This document shows, one piece after another, positions 54,026-63,279 of a stretch of 64,000 bases of DNA. The notes below the pieces were generated by a model. The model ran no database searches. It saw only the letters and a program-made list of their open reading frames with translations, and had not been told where the DNA came from. The stretch spans positions 15,166-79,165 of the forward strand of contig CALFIU010000044.1 in the NCBI GenBank assembly GCA_937877455.1, written 5' to 3'. The stretch comes from an uncultured Bacteroidales bacterium. GTDB lineage: Bacteria > Bacteroidota > Bacteroidia > Bacteroidales > UBA3824. Numbering within the stretch: position 1 is the stretch's first letter; each line of letters starts with the position of its first letter. The position numbers and the translations under genes are program-made.

Positions 54026-54084
54026 GTTCTAAAAATTGCTTTTTCTGCTTTGTTATACGTTTTGAAAAAACAAATTTTTAGAAC
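54026..54084. repeat. short inverted-repeat element, copy 1
   Basis: Terminal arms GTTCTAAAAATT (54026-54037) and AATTTTTAGAAC (54073-54084) pair perfectly over 12 bp. The left end shares CTAAAAATTGCTTTTTCT with the element at ~58982, and both right ends contain AATTTTTAGA. It looks like a small, internally shortened copy of a dispersed non-coding element. Confidence 0.6.
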
Positions 54085-54122
54085 ATCACTAAATAAATTT
54101 TGTATTGCTAAAATTAAATAAT

Positions 54123-55529
54123 TTATAATTTATTGGATTCCAATATTTTATGTGCTATAAAAAAATTAGGAATACCATAACCATAATTACCGTCAGGTTT
54201 GTCGTATTTGTCGCCTGCTGCTTTTACTGCATTTATTATGTCCATTGGGGCAGCATTAGGATGTGCTTGCATAAGACATAAAACTGCACCAGCAAGTATT
54301 GGACCCGAAAAAGATGTTCCGCTTGCTGTGGTGGCGTGTCCCGATGCGCCCTCAACGGTGGAGTATAAACCACGTGCGCATACGTCTGGTTTTACTCTTT
54401 GGTCGTATGTTGGTCCACGTGAACTAAAATATGCTATTTTTCTTTCTTTATTAACAGCTCCAACTGCTAATATGCTATCTGCATCAGCGGGGGACGATAC
54501 GTATTTCCAAGGTTCATCGCCTTCGTTTCCTGCACTTACGGTAACAACTATACCTTTTGATGCTGCAATATCGGCTGCTATTGTGCTTATGGCTGTGTTG
54601 CCATCTATGTTTTTGTAAACGTAAGTTTTGGTTGTATCGTCAAATTTGGTGTAACCCAATGAACTATGGATTAGGTCAACGCCAAGGCTGTCGGCTTTTT
54701 CGGCGGCAAAAGCCCAGTTAAACTCTTCAATTATGTTTTCGGTTGCTCCGTCTTCTGTTCTGAATAGATAAAAAGATGCTTCGGGAGCTGTTCCAACAAA
54801 TTCGTCGGGAATGTTGGCCACAATACACGATAAAGCGTTCATTCCATGGGTGTCGCTACCAAAAACTGTTGTGTCGCGGTCAACAAAGTCGTATGCTCCA
54901 AGAAAATGTCCGTTTTCAAAGGCTGTTTTAAATGCTGGTAATTGGTCTGCATGATAAAATCCAGCATCGAGTAGGGCAGCCACAACACCTTGACCTTGAA
55001 ATCCTTCGTTGTGAAGTGCTTGTATATTGAGCATGGTGTTTTGATTGGATGCTTTGCCGTATTTTAAATTGGGTTTAATATCAACGGGTACACCTTTTAT
55101 TTTTAGTTTTGGACGTGTAATTTTTTCGTTTGTTGATTTTGGTTTTTCTATATCGGGTCTCCAATTGTAGTTAAAGTCAACAAAATCGACATTTTTTAGT
55201 TCCATTATTTTTGCGCTGTCGCAGATAACAACGGCGCAGTTGAGCCATTTTGAAACTCCATGTATTTCGTATCCCATTGCTTTTAGAGAGTCGATATAGA
55301 GTTTGCTAACGGGCAAATCAAGACTATTGATTTCTATTGAATATTTTTTGCGTCTATCGAGTGCTTTTTGCGACAAAAATTCTTCTGGTTGGCTTAATGA
55401 ATATCCCGAACCAATTTTGTCTGTAAATTTCACTGCGTATTTTCCTTGATATACTTGAAATTGTGCGCTTGCAGTTGAGGCTAAAAATGCAAGACTGGTT
55501 GTTAAAAATATATTTTTAATTCTGTTCAT
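54123..55529 (-). CDS. S8-family subtilisin-like serine protease
   Basis: The 468-residue secreted protease (Met 55529) has a signal peptide ending ASTASAQ, an inhibitor-like propeptide (~25-125) and a subtilase domain with the triad Asp (VAALLDAGFYHAD), His (GSDTHGMNALSCI) and Ser (ASGTSFSGPILAGAV) plus the oxyanion Asn (TVSAGNEGDEP). An extension to 55559 adds 10 residues before the signal peptide. No sorting domain is seen after the catalytic domain. Confidence 0.93.
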   Translation of the reverse strand: MNRIKNIFLTTSLAFLASTASAQFQVYQGKYAVKFTDKIGSGYSLSQPEEFLSQKALDRRKKYSIEINSLDLPVSKLYIDSLKAMGYEIHGVSKWLNCAVVICDSAKIMELKNVDFVDFNYNWRPDIEKPKSTNEKITRPKLKIKGVPVDIKPNLKYGKASNQNTMLNIQALHNEGFQGQGVVAALLDAGFYHADQLPAFKTAFENGHFLGAYDFVDRDTTVFGSDTHGMNALSCIVANIPDEFVGTAPEASFYLFRTEDGATENIIEEFNWAFAAEKADSLGVDLIHSSLGYTKFDDTTKTYVYKNIDGNTAISTIAADIAASKGIVVTVSAGNEGDEPWKYVSSPADADSILAVGAVNKERKIAYFSSRGPTYDQRVKPDVCARGLYSTVEGASGHATTASGTSFSGPILAGAVLCLMQAHPNAAPMDIINAVKAAGDKYDKPDGNYGYGIPNFFIAHKILESNKL

Positions 55530-55607
55530 TACCAAAGTTAGTTTGTCGTACTTTCGCATTTGTTTTTATAAAGTTTTTTACTTGTGAAAGTTGGGTTATA
55601 AAAAAAT

Positions 55608-55648
55608 ATATAACGGAACATAGGTGTTTAAATTTTGTTCCGTTATAT
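55608..55648 (-). terminator. terminator after the GlsB-like gene
   Basis: ATATAACGGAACA and TGTTCCGTTATAT form a perfect 13-bp stem with a 15-nt loop. On the minus strand it is followed by T7. Confidence 0.8.
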
Positions 55649-55664
55649 TAGAGTTTTTATTTTG

Positions 55665-55904
55665 TTATTTTTTAAAAAATGATATTAAAAAAAGTAGCAA
55701 AATGGCACCACCAGTAGAAATAAGTAATTCTCCGATAATCCCGCCAAGGTTGATGTTACATAAGTTTGCAACCCAATTGCCAATAAGGCTACCTGCTATA
55801 CCGAGCAACAGGTTGACAATGAGTCCAAACCCTGCTCCACGCATTAGTTTGCCAGCTACAAAACCAGCAACAATGCCGATGACGATTGATAATAATATAC
55901 CCAT
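55665..55904 (-). CDS. GlsB/YeaQ/YmgE-family small membrane protein
   Basis: The 79-residue protein has three hydrophobic segments with many glycines: ILLSIVIGIVAGFVAGKLM, GLIVNLLLGIAGSLIGNWVA and LLISTGGAILLLFLISFF. This is the pattern of the transglycosylase-associated (GlsB/YeaQ/YmgE) family, linked with stress response. Function is not well defined. It is a single-gene unit with its own terminator. Confidence 0.9.
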   Translation of the reverse strand: MGILLSIVIGIVAGFVAGKLMRGAGFGLIVNLLLGIAGSLIGNWVANLCNINLGGIIGELLISTGGAILLLFLISFFKK

Positions 55905-55988
55905 TTTTTTTAGTTTAAATTGTGTTGTTAAAATTCAAAATTAATAATTATTTTTTTGTTATCAAAAAATATGCAAATGTTTTAGCGA

Positions 55989-56711
55989 CTATTTCATATT
56001 TTGTTCAAAATATTTCATGTATTCTATGCCTTTGGTAACATATTTTGGGTCGTAAGTGCGATATTTTCCGTTAGTTGGTACTGGGTGTCCGGTGTTGTGA
56101 ATATGAAATGCATCTTGGTATCGCCCTTGTCTAACGTATTCTCCGTATGTTTCGTCAATCCAAAAAACTCCGTAATATAGAGCATTTGGACCACGAAGAT
56201 CTTTTATTTTAATGCCAAGGTGTATGCACTTGTAGCCCATTAGTTGAAATGGTCCCCAACTTGATGCTAAGTTTTTTAGGGCAGCTTCGTCAGCGTTTTT
56301 TAGATCTTGGCTTGTGATGTATTCTAAATGTGCTAACTTGTTGGCTTTTACGTCTTTAAGTTTTTTGAATACGTTGGGTTCAAATCGGCATGGAACATCG
56401 GGTTTTCCACTCGATTCGAGCATTATTACCGCCATAAGATAGTTTGGATTGAGATTAAACTGCTTTGAATATAGCATTATATCGTTTCGGTAATTTTTTA
56501 TGGCTATGTCAAAATTGTTTTGTTTTTGTGGTGATTGTTTGTTGGCAAGCAAAAAAACAATCACTATCGCTAAAATAGCCGCAATTGCCATAAAGCAAAT
56601 GCGTTTGGTTTTTGGCGATGAAAGTTCGCTGTCTTTGAAGTTTTGTGACAGAGAGTAGATTACTTTTTTTATATATTCTTGTTTTCGTTTAAAAAAAAGA
56701 TTCCAATTCAT
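55989..56711 (-). CDS. membrane-anchored muramidase-like protein
   Basis: The 240-residue protein has one TM (~40-60) and a periplasmic lysozyme-like domain: NPNYLMAVIMLESSGKPDV carries the likely catalytic Glu, and SSWGPFQLMGYKCIHLG and HIHNTGHPVP resemble N-acetylmuramidase (DUF3380) or goose-type lysozyme signatures. It probably cuts peptidoglycan. It begins 2 nt after smpB. Confidence 0.7.
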   Translation of the reverse strand: MNWNLFFKRKQEYIKKVIYSLSQNFKDSELSSPKTKRICFMAIAAILAIVIVFLLANKQSPQKQNNFDIAIKNYRNDIMLYSKQFNLNPNYLMAVIMLESSGKPDVPCRFEPNVFKKLKDVKANKLAHLEYITSQDLKNADEAALKNLASSWGPFQLMGYKCIHLGIKIKDLRGPNALYYGVFWIDETYGEYVRQGRYQDAFHIHNTGHPVPTNGKYRTYDPKYVTKGIEYMKYFEQNMK

Positions 56712-56713
56712 TT

Positions 56714-57157
56714 TTATCGTTTCATAGCGCGGTCGAGTTCGCGTTTTGTTTCGCGCTCTTTTATCGACTGTCGTTTGTCGGCCATTTTTTTACCACGACA
56801 AAGAGCTATTTCTACTTTTACCCAACCTTGTTTTGTCATAAAAAGTTTTATTGGTACTATTGTAAGACCGTTGTCTTGTAGTTTTTTTTCGAGTTTGTTA
56901 AGTTCTTTTCTTTTTAACAATAGTTTTCTTTCGCGACGTGGGTCGTGGTTAACATAGCCACCGTGAGAATATTCGCCAATGTACATTTTAACGTACAATT
57001 CGTGTTTTGTAAAACTACAATATGAGTCGGTTAGAGCAGCCTTGCCGTCGCGTATTGATTTTATTTCGGTGCCAAGAAGTGCTATCCCAGCTGTATATTT
57101 TTCTAAAAATTCGTATTGAAACGATGCTTTTTTGTTTCTTATGTTAATTTCTGCCAT
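56714..57157 (-). CDS. smpB: SsrA-binding protein SmpB
   Basis: SmpB brings tmRNA to stalled ribosomes for trans-translation. The 147-residue protein shows the usual blocks: NIRNKKASFQYEFLEKYTAG, GIALLGTEIKSIRDGKAALT, HDPRRERKLLLKRKEL and the C-terminal RGKKMADKRQSIKERE tail. The ssrA gene is not in the window. It lies 17 nt downstream of recN. Confidence 0.98.
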   Translation of the reverse strand: MAEINIRNKKASFQYEFLEKYTAGIALLGTEIKSIRDGKAALTDSYCSFTKHELYVKMYIGEYSHGGYVNHDPRRERKLLLKRKELNKLEKKLQDNGLTIVPIKLFMTKQGWVKVEIALCRGKKMADKRQSIKERETKRELDRAMKR

Positions 57158-57174
57158 GATTCTTTTTTATAGTT

Positions 57175-58836
57175 TTATGCGTTTTTCAAAAGGTCTTTGG
57201 CGTTTTGTAATGCGGCTTCTGTTATGGTTTCTCCGCTTAACATTCCTGCAATTTCTGTTATTCTTTCGTCGCTCGAAAGTTCTTTTATGTCGGATTTTAT
57301 GGTTTCGTTAACTTCGTGTTTATATACTTTGAAGTGATGTTTTCCTTTGGAGGCTACTTGTGGTAAGTGTGTTATGCAAATTACTTGCATATTTTGTGCC
57401 ATGCGTGCAAACATATTACCCATTTTGCCGGCTATATCTCCTGAAATTCCAGTGTCAATTTCGTCGAAAATTATTGTTGGAAGCTTTACCGAATTTGATA
57501 AAATGTATTTTATACATAGCATTAATCTTGATAATTCTCCGCCTGATGCAGTGCGCGACAAATCTTGTAATGCAACGTTTTTGTTTGCCGAAAACATAAA
57601 TTTTACGCTGTCTTTACCAATTGGTGTAAAGTCGTTTAGCGTTGTAAATTGAGCATCGAGTTTTGCATTGGGCATTCCAAGTTGTATTAGAAGCTCACTT
57701 GTTTGTGTTTTGAGGTTCTCGATAGCATTTTTACGGCTTTGTGTAAGTTCTTGAGATTTTTTGTTTAGATGTAGGGTTGTTTCTTGTAGTTGCTTTTCAA
57801 GTTCGGCTGTGTTTTCTTCGTAGTTGTCTATTGTTGCGAGTTTTTCTTTTAGTTCGGTGTGCATTGTTATTAGTTCCGACATGTTGGCGGCATTGTATTT
57901 TTTTTCTAATGCGTAAATTTCGCCAAGGCGGTTGCTTACGGTTTCGAGTCTTTGGGGCGAAAACTCTGTGTTTTCGTCAAGATTGTCAAGTTCGCGATAA
58001 ATGTCGTCGATTTCTATGTAACTTTGTTCTAATCTATTGGCAAGTTCGCTAATTTTTGGGTAAAAATTTTCTATTTTTTTTAGCGATGAAACCGTTTCTT
58101 TTAAGTTAAGTAAAATATTATTATCTTCGGTTCTTGAAAGTTTTTCGCATGCTGTTGATAGTGCGTTTTTTATATCTTCGTTGTGCGATAGAGCATCAAG
58201 TTCTTCTTCAAGTTCAGTTTGTTCGTTTTCTTTTAACTTTGCGTTGTCAAGTTCGTCGAATCTATAGTGTAGAAATTCTGATTCTTTGGCATTCTTTTCG
58301 GCTTCTTTTTTTAGTTTTTCTAATTCGGCTTTTGTTTTTGAATATTGATGGTATAGGTTTTTGTATTCTTTCAATATGTCTTCGTTTTTTGCTACAACAT
58401 CCATCAATTTTATTTGAAAATCTTCATGACCAATTTCTAATGTTTGGTGTTGTGAATGTATGTCTGTTAAAAGTGTTCCTAAATCTTTAAGAGTGTTTAG
58501 GTTAACAGGTGTATCGTTGACAAAAGCCCGCGATTTGCCAGAGTCTGCTATTTCGCGACGAATATTGGTTGTTGGGCAATAATCTAAGTCGTTTTGGTCG
58601 AAAAACTCTTGAAGGTTGTAATTTGTAATGTCAAAATCGGCTTCAACAATGCATTTTTTTTCACCTTGTTTTATAATTGAACTATCGGCTCGGCTACCAA
58701 GTAGCAATGCCAATGCACCGAGAAGTATAGATTTGCCTGCGCCTGTTTCGCCAGTTATTACAGACATTCCTGTGCCGAAGTTTATTTCCGATTCGGCAAT
58801 TAAAGCATAATTAGTTATTTTTAGCCTTAGCAGCAT
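57175..58836 (-). CDS. recN: DNA repair protein RecN
   Basis: RecN is an SMC-like ATPase of double-strand break repair. The 553-residue protein has an N-terminal Walker A (VITGETGAGKSILLGAL), a long central coiled coil (~155-370), the ABC signature (RTASGGELSRLMLCI) and Walker B (TIIFDEIDTGISGDIAG). Two coiled arms flank a degenerate hinge, as is normal for RecN. Confidence 0.97.
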   Translation of the reverse strand: MLLRLKITNYALIAESEINFGTGMSVITGETGAGKSILLGALALLLGSRADSSIIKQGEKKCIVEADFDITNYNLQEFFDQNDLDYCPTTNIRREIADSGKSRAFVNDTPVNLNTLKDLGTLLTDIHSQHQTLEIGHEDFQIKLMDVVAKNEDILKEYKNLYHQYSKTKAELEKLKKEAEKNAKESEFLHYRFDELDNAKLKENEQTELEEELDALSHNEDIKNALSTACEKLSRTEDNNILLNLKETVSSLKKIENFYPKISELANRLEQSYIEIDDIYRELDNLDENTEFSPQRLETVSNRLGEIYALEKKYNAANMSELITMHTELKEKLATIDNYEENTAELEKQLQETTLHLNKKSQELTQSRKNAIENLKTQTSELLIQLGMPNAKLDAQFTTLNDFTPIGKDSVKFMFSANKNVALQDLSRTASGGELSRLMLCIKYILSNSVKLPTIIFDEIDTGISGDIAGKMGNMFARMAQNMQVICITHLPQVASKGKHHFKVYKHEVNETIKSDIKELSSDERITEIAGMLSGETITEAALQNAKDLLKNA

Positions 58837-58981
58837 TTTTGTTCTAATTTTTTTTTGACCGCCAAAGTTATAAAATATTTTTTTGTTTTTTGCTTTTAAA
58901 CCAATTTTTTTAGCGTTAATATTGTTATGTTTTTAAAGTAACTTGTATTATGTTGGTAGTTTTGTGTTGGTTTAACGGGGA

Positions 58982-59086
58982 CTAAAAATTGCTTTTTCTT
59001 CGTTGCATTTCAATTTCAAAATACTCATTTACAATCAGTAAACTCTTGTTTCTCGATTTTGCGCGCCTAAAAAAACTAATTTTTAG
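58982..59086. repeat. short inverted-repeat element, copy 2
   Basis: The ends CTAAAAATT (58982-58990) and AATTTTTAG (59078-59086) pair over 9 bp. The first 18 nt, CTAAAAATTGCTTTTTCT, equal those of the element at 54029. The centre, ~90 nt, contains short CAATTTC-like segments and no ORF. It lies between recN and the downstream end of the histidine kinase gene. Confidence 0.55.
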
Positions 59087-59099
59087 AGCTCTTCTTAAG

Positions 59100-61052
59100 T
59101 TATCTTATTACAGTTTTTATTTTTTTTAGTAGTTCGGCTCTGTCTATTGGTTTTGAAATGTAGTCTATGCAACCACATTCTAATATTCTTTTCTTTTCGT
59201 CGGCCATGCTAAAGGCTGTCTGCGCTATTACTGGCACAGAACCGTCTAATTTGAGAATTTCTTTTGTAGCGGCATATCCGTCTTTTATAGGCATTTGCAT
59301 GTCCATTAGTATAAGATTAGCATTTGGATTGTTTTTGAAAGTTTCTATACATTCTTCGCCATTTTTTGCCCAAAGTATTTTTGCTCCAGTTTTCATTAAT
59401 ATTTTTTGTAGTAAAATGAAATTTATTTGAGCGTCTTCGGCTATTATTATTGTTTTACCAGCGAGGTCGCCGTTGTTTGTAACTTGTTTTTGAATTTTTT
59501 GTATATCAGTTTGAAAATCTGCGGTTTGTGTAGGAAGTGTTATTTTAAATGTTGAGCCTTTGCCTTGCTCCGATTCGAGCGTTATTGTTCCTTTCATTAG
59601 TTCAACAAGATTTTTTGTTATTGACAATCCAAGACCTATTCCGTTGTATTTCGGTTGGTTGGATATTTGTTCAAATCTATTGAATATTATGCTTTGCTTG
59701 TCTTTTGGAATGCCAATTCCAGTGTCAGAAACTGTGAGTAGTAGTTCTTGTTTGCCATTATTGTTTTGGGTATGATATTCGTATTTTACAAATCCTTTTT
59801 CGGTGAATTTGAATGCGTTACATAGTAAATTTATCATTATTTGTGATATGCGTTGTGCATCGCCCAAAACTTTAAATTCCGAATCTGTATATTGTTGAGA
59901 TTTTATTATTTTTATTTTTGGTTTGTTGAATTGATGTTTGTATTGTACACAATATGCTTCAAGTTCGTCAAAAAGTTTATTGATAGAAAAAAACGTTTTT
60001 GATATTGTTATTTTATCTTGGTCTATTTTGTTTATATCAACAAGGTCGTTGACGATGTTGAGCAATGAATTGCAACTCTGTTTTATGTATCTAAGGTAGA
60101 GATTGCGTTCATGTGGGCTTAGGTTTTCGTCGGTTATAATATTGCTAAAACCGATTATGGCGTTTAGTGGACTTCTAAATTCGTGTGATATGTTTGAGAT
60201 AAAGGCTGGCAGATTGTCTTTTGTGTAATGTTTTTTATTTTCTAATTCTGTTTCTGATTTGGCTACTATGCAATATCCTTCGTGTTTAGAATATATATTA
60301 ACGGCTGCGATGCAAAATTGGTAGATTGATTTTTGTTCATTAGGTGGTGTTAATTCTACACGTATTTTTTTTATTGCTCGGCTGTATTCGTTGTTGGCCA
60401 TCAAAGAAAAATCGTTGATGGTTTTTGCAAATTCCATAAGTGGATTTATATTTATGATGGTGTCGAGTCTTTTCCCGATGAAATTTTGTGGATTTATCCC
60501 AGTTATATATTCTATTTTTTTGCTTATATTGGTTACGAGATAATTTTTGTCGAGTAAAATAATAAAATCGTGTTTGTCGGCAAATAGGGAAGAATATTCT
60601 GTTCTATATTGTCGCCAAAATTGTTGGGTAATTCGCCCATCGTATTTAAAATTAATTGATGAGTTTTTTTCGTGCAGCATTACCAAAACTGCAGTTTTTT
60701 CTATTATTTTTATTCTGCAAAACTTTGCTTCGAGCCTTTTGGTAGTTTTATCGGGCATAATAATGTTAAAAACTATTTCGCAAGTGTTGCTAAAATTGCG
60801 AAGTACAGCGGTGTAGGCTCTTAATACTTTTTTTATGTCATTGTGGCATACTATTCCGTGTATGCCGTTTTCCATTTCTTTGTAGGTGCGTTGCGATATT
60901 TTTCGGGTTTCGTTATTGATATGAATTATTTTTTTTTCAAAAACAATTACGGTTCCTGTATTTATAGAATGAATTATCTGGTTGAGTATGTAGTAGTTTT
61001 CAATCAGTTTATCTTGCAGCGATTCGCTATTATTTATTATTGAAGTGTACAT
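59100..61052 (-). CDS. hybrid sensor histidine kinase / response regulator
   Basis: The 650-residue cytoplasmic protein has two PAS-like regions (~20-130 and ~145-270), HisKA with phospho-acceptor His in NISHEFRSPLNAIIG (~290), HATPase with the N-box INLLCNAFKFTEKG and G boxes (VSDTGIGIPKD, GIGLGLSITKNLVEL), and a REC domain with phospho-acceptor Asp in LILMDMQMP (~582). No TM is seen. The output is unknown; phosphotransfer to a separate partner is likely. Confidence 0.93.
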   Translation of the reverse strand: MYTSIINNSESLQDKLIENYYILNQIIHSINTGTVIVFEKKIIHINNETRKISQRTYKEMENGIHGIVCHNDIKKVLRAYTAVLRNFSNTCEIVFNIIMPDKTTKRLEAKFCRIKIIEKTAVLVMLHEKNSSINFKYDGRITQQFWRQYRTEYSSLFADKHDFIILLDKNYLVTNISKKIEYITGINPQNFIGKRLDTIININPLMEFAKTINDFSLMANNEYSRAIKKIRVELTPPNEQKSIYQFCIAAVNIYSKHEGYCIVAKSETELENKKHYTKDNLPAFISNISHEFRSPLNAIIGFSNIITDENLSPHERNLYLRYIKQSCNSLLNIVNDLVDINKIDQDKITISKTFFSINKLFDELEAYCVQYKHQFNKPKIKIIKSQQYTDSEFKVLGDAQRISQIMINLLCNAFKFTEKGFVKYEYHTQNNNGKQELLLTVSDTGIGIPKDKQSIIFNRFEQISNQPKYNGIGLGLSITKNLVELMKGTITLESEQGKGSTFKITLPTQTADFQTDIQKIQKQVTNNGDLAGKTIIIAEDAQINFILLQKILMKTGAKILWAKNGEECIETFKNNPNANLILMDMQMPIKDGYAATKEILKLDGSVPVIAQTAFSMADEKKRILECGCIDYISKPIDRAELLKKIKTVIR

Positions 61053-61153
61053 TTTGGGCTACAATTAATTCATTTTTGCAACTTTTTTTATGCCGTAAAG
61101 ATAGATATTTTTTTTAATTGGTGCTTTTATTAAGAGATTTTTTTGTGATGTAG

Positions 61154-61318
61154 ATTACGTTAATTTCATTTGAATCGACATTAATGCTGGCCTACGTGTC
61201 TGCCCGTTCAAATGAAATCGACGTTTTGTTGACAGCGACCATATCAGCCCTTGTGGTTTCAGCGGCAAGTTTCAGAGCCGCCAACGAAAATCCCGTCAAG
61301 ACTTTAAAGACGGAATAG
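61154..61318 (+). pseudogene. C-terminal tail of a MacB/FtsX-like ABC permease
   Basis: The plus frame ending at TAG 61316-61318 reads VLLTATISALVVSAASFRAA then NENPVKTLKTE, the diagnostic last TM and C-terminal tail of MacB/FtsX-family permeases (usual end ANPVxSLRTE). The preceding ~20 codons fit less well and an in-frame stop lies at 61151. About 95% of the gene is missing. The GC-rich composition contrasts with the flanks. An inverted repeat (ATTTCATTTGAA / TTCAAATGAAAT) lies within it. Confidence 0.6.
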
Positions 61319-61353
61319 TTAGATAAATTGCAAATTTTTCTTCAATTCATCTC

Positions 61354-61384
61354 TTGAAAAATGTAAAAATAATTATTAAATTTG
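61354..61384 (+). promoter_or_regulatory. promoter of the AAA/DUF4143 gene
   Basis: TTG (61354-61356), 20 nt, TAAATTTG (61377-61384). A GGGAG ribosome-binding-like sequence (61393-61397) precedes ATG 61408. Confidence 0.6.
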
Positions 61385-61407
61385 CATTTTTTGGGAGATG
61401 ATTGATT

Positions 61408-62700
61408 ATGAAACGAAAAATTTTAGATAAACTAATTGAGTGGAAAAACTCCTCAAACCGTATGCCGCTTATCTTACAAGGCGCAAGGCAGACGGGCAAG
61501 ACTTACATTGTCAATTATTTTGGAAACACTGAATATCAGGAAATTGTATATTGCAACTTTGAAAAAGACAAGAATCTTGCCTCCATTTTCAACAACCTTT
61601 CGCCACAGGAGATTGTTCCAAAAATCGAAACACTTAAACGTCAACGTATTTTTTCGGAAAAGACACTTTTGGTTTTTGACGAGGTTCAAGCGTGTCCTGA
61701 AGCGTTGACATCACTGAAATATTTTTGTGAGGATTCTCCTGAATATCATTTGATTGCGATGGGTTCGTTGTTGGGAGTGTCGGTCAATAGGGGCGAGAAT
61801 TCTTTTCCTGTTGGAAAGGTTCAATTTTTGGATATGTATCCAATGGATTTTGAAGAATACCTTTGGGCGAAGGGCGAGGAAAAGTTGGCGGTCAGCATCA
61901 AAAAAAGTTTCGACAATAATATACCCTTAGATGACGCTCTGCACGATTATGCTCTGAAACTTTATCGCGAATATCTTTTCATTGGCGGAATGCCTGCAGT
62001 TGTGTCAGAATTTATGAGGACACAAAGCCCTAATCTTGCGGCAATTATCGGCGGCGACATTCTTTCGGCGTACCAAAACGATATGGGCAAATACAACAAA
62101 CAGTCGGAAATTCCCAAGACTAAACTCGTCTATTCCAATATCAGCACTCAATTGTCAAAGGAAAACAAAAAGTTTCAATACAAATACATCAAGTCTGGAT
62201 CGCGTGCGAGCGAGTTTGAGAATGCAATCGAATGGGTGTGTCTTGCTGGCATTGCCTCGCGAGTCTATCGTTTGGAACAGATTATGCTGCCACTCCGAGC
62301 CTATAGCAGTATGTCCGACTTTAAGTTTTATATGAGCGACACAGGGCTTTGCTGTCGGGCTCAGGATATTTTGTATAATGACGTGATGTTTTCTAACCCT
62401 TTGCTAAATAATTTTTTAGGTGGTCTGACAGAAAATTATGTTTTTTCGCAGTTGCGCGTCAATGGTTACGAGCCGTATTATTGGACAAGCGGAAGTCAGG
62501 CGGAGGTTGATTTTATTGTCCGCAGTGGCGACGGCATAATTCCGATAGAGGTCAAATCCACCACAAACGTTACTTCCAAAAGTCTCAATGTCTATATGCA
62601 AAAATTCTCACCTGAATATGCGATAAGAATTTCTGCAAAGAATTTTGGTTTCAAGAATCAGATAAAGTCAGTGCCACTGTATGCGGCATGGTGCGTGTAA
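61408..62700 (+). CDS. AAA_14/DUF4143-type ATPase
   Basis: The 430-residue protein has Walker A GARQTGKTY (~25-33), Walker B TLLVFDEVQACPEAL (~85), a sensor segment (HLIAMGSLLGVSV) and a C-terminal DUF4143 domain with the nuclease-like EVDFIV...IIPIEVKS pattern (PD-(D/E)xK-like). Start at ATG 61408 was chosen over a TTG at 61402. Such stand-alone ATPases are common, variably present genes of uncertain role in Bacteroidota. Its base composition differs from the neighbours and both flanks hold gene fragments, so the locus was probably acquired or rearranged. Confidence 0.9.
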   Translation: MKRKILDKLIEWKNSSNRMPLILQGARQTGKTYIVNYFGNTEYQEIVYCNFEKDKNLASIFNNLSPQEIVPKIETLKRQRIFSEKTLLVFDEVQACPEALTSLKYFCEDSPEYHLIAMGSLLGVSVNRGENSFPVGKVQFLDMYPMDFEEYLWAKGEEKLAVSIKKSFDNNIPLDDALHDYALKLYREYLFIGGMPAVVSEFMRTQSPNLAAIIGGDILSAYQNDMGKYNKQSEIPKTKLVYSNISTQLSKENKKFQYKYIKSGSRASEFENAIEWVCLAGIASRVYRLEQIMLPLRAYSSMSDFKFYMSDTGLCCRAQDILYNDVMFSNPLLNNFLGGLTENYVFSQLRVNGYEPYYWTSGSQAEVDFIVRSGDGIIPIEVKSTTNVTSKSLNVYMQKFSPEYAIRISAKNFGFKNQIKSVPLYAAWCV

Positions 62701-62739
62701 AAAGTGTTATTCCAAAGAAAAACAATAATTCTTTTTACC

Positions 62740-63044
62740 ATGAAAAAAGCGATAAAAATAATATTTTTCACCCTTTTGGGACTTATAATCCTTGTCGGAT
62801 TTGTCGGCTACATGACTTTTGGCGACTTAGTAAGCGGCGCATTGTCGGTAAAGAAACTCGACGAAAATTTCTATTACATGGAATTTAGCGGCGACGACGG
62901 TTTTGACGATTTCTTAGCCTCAGGCGGCGCAAAAGATGCAAATCAATTAGGTGAAAAAATCATGTATTTCCTTTCAAAAGGACATTACAACCCTAACGCT
63001 AAGCCTGACACGATGAAGTTTGGTTGTTCGGCTCTCTCGGTGAG
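62740..63044 (+). pseudogene. truncated choloylglycine-hydrolase-family gene (N-terminus)
   Basis: From ATG 62740 the frame has one TM and a propeptide-like region (ENFYYMEFSGDDGFDDFL) leading to KFGCSALSV, the expected N-terminal nucleophile Cys of linear amide C-N hydrolases. Right after this motif the similarity stops; the frame runs on to 63150 through the antisense of another gene. The catalytic domain is absent, so the product is inactive. Confidence 0.7.
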
Positions 63045-63143
63045 AAATATTTTCACTTCCGCAAACTGTGCTGGAAGCAGAATTTTTAGAGTTGCACGTA
63101 TGCCGGCATTATCGTCAACGGCAAGTATTTTACCTTCTTTCAT
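63045..63143 (-). pseudogene. truncated response-regulator gene (N-terminus)
   Basis: On the minus strand, ATG 63143 starts MKEGKILAVDDNAGIRATLK, the receiver-domain start of NtrC-type response regulators (acidic pocket DD), and goes on for about 33 residues before similarity ends at the junction with the hydrolase fragment. The phospho-acceptor Asp and all output domains are gone. Confidence 0.72.
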
Positions 63144-63279
63144 TGATTAGTTGTAGTTGAAATTTTACTTCGCAAATTTAATGATTTTTGTTGTGATTTC
63201 GATAAAAACGTTTCTATTTATTGCGATTATTACAAAAAAAAATATTTACTTTGCGATTAAAACAATCAAGAAAACAAAA

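Noticed and set aside
55533..55540. TAACTTTG box just before the subtilase gene
   Set aside because: It would start transcription at about the Met codon with no leader and no -33 box is present; probably coincidental.
63190..63199. GTTGTGATTT, identical to the first 10 nt of the CRISPR repeat
   Set aside because: The match stops after 10 nt and there is no spacer-repeat spacing; consistent with chance in AT-rich DNA.
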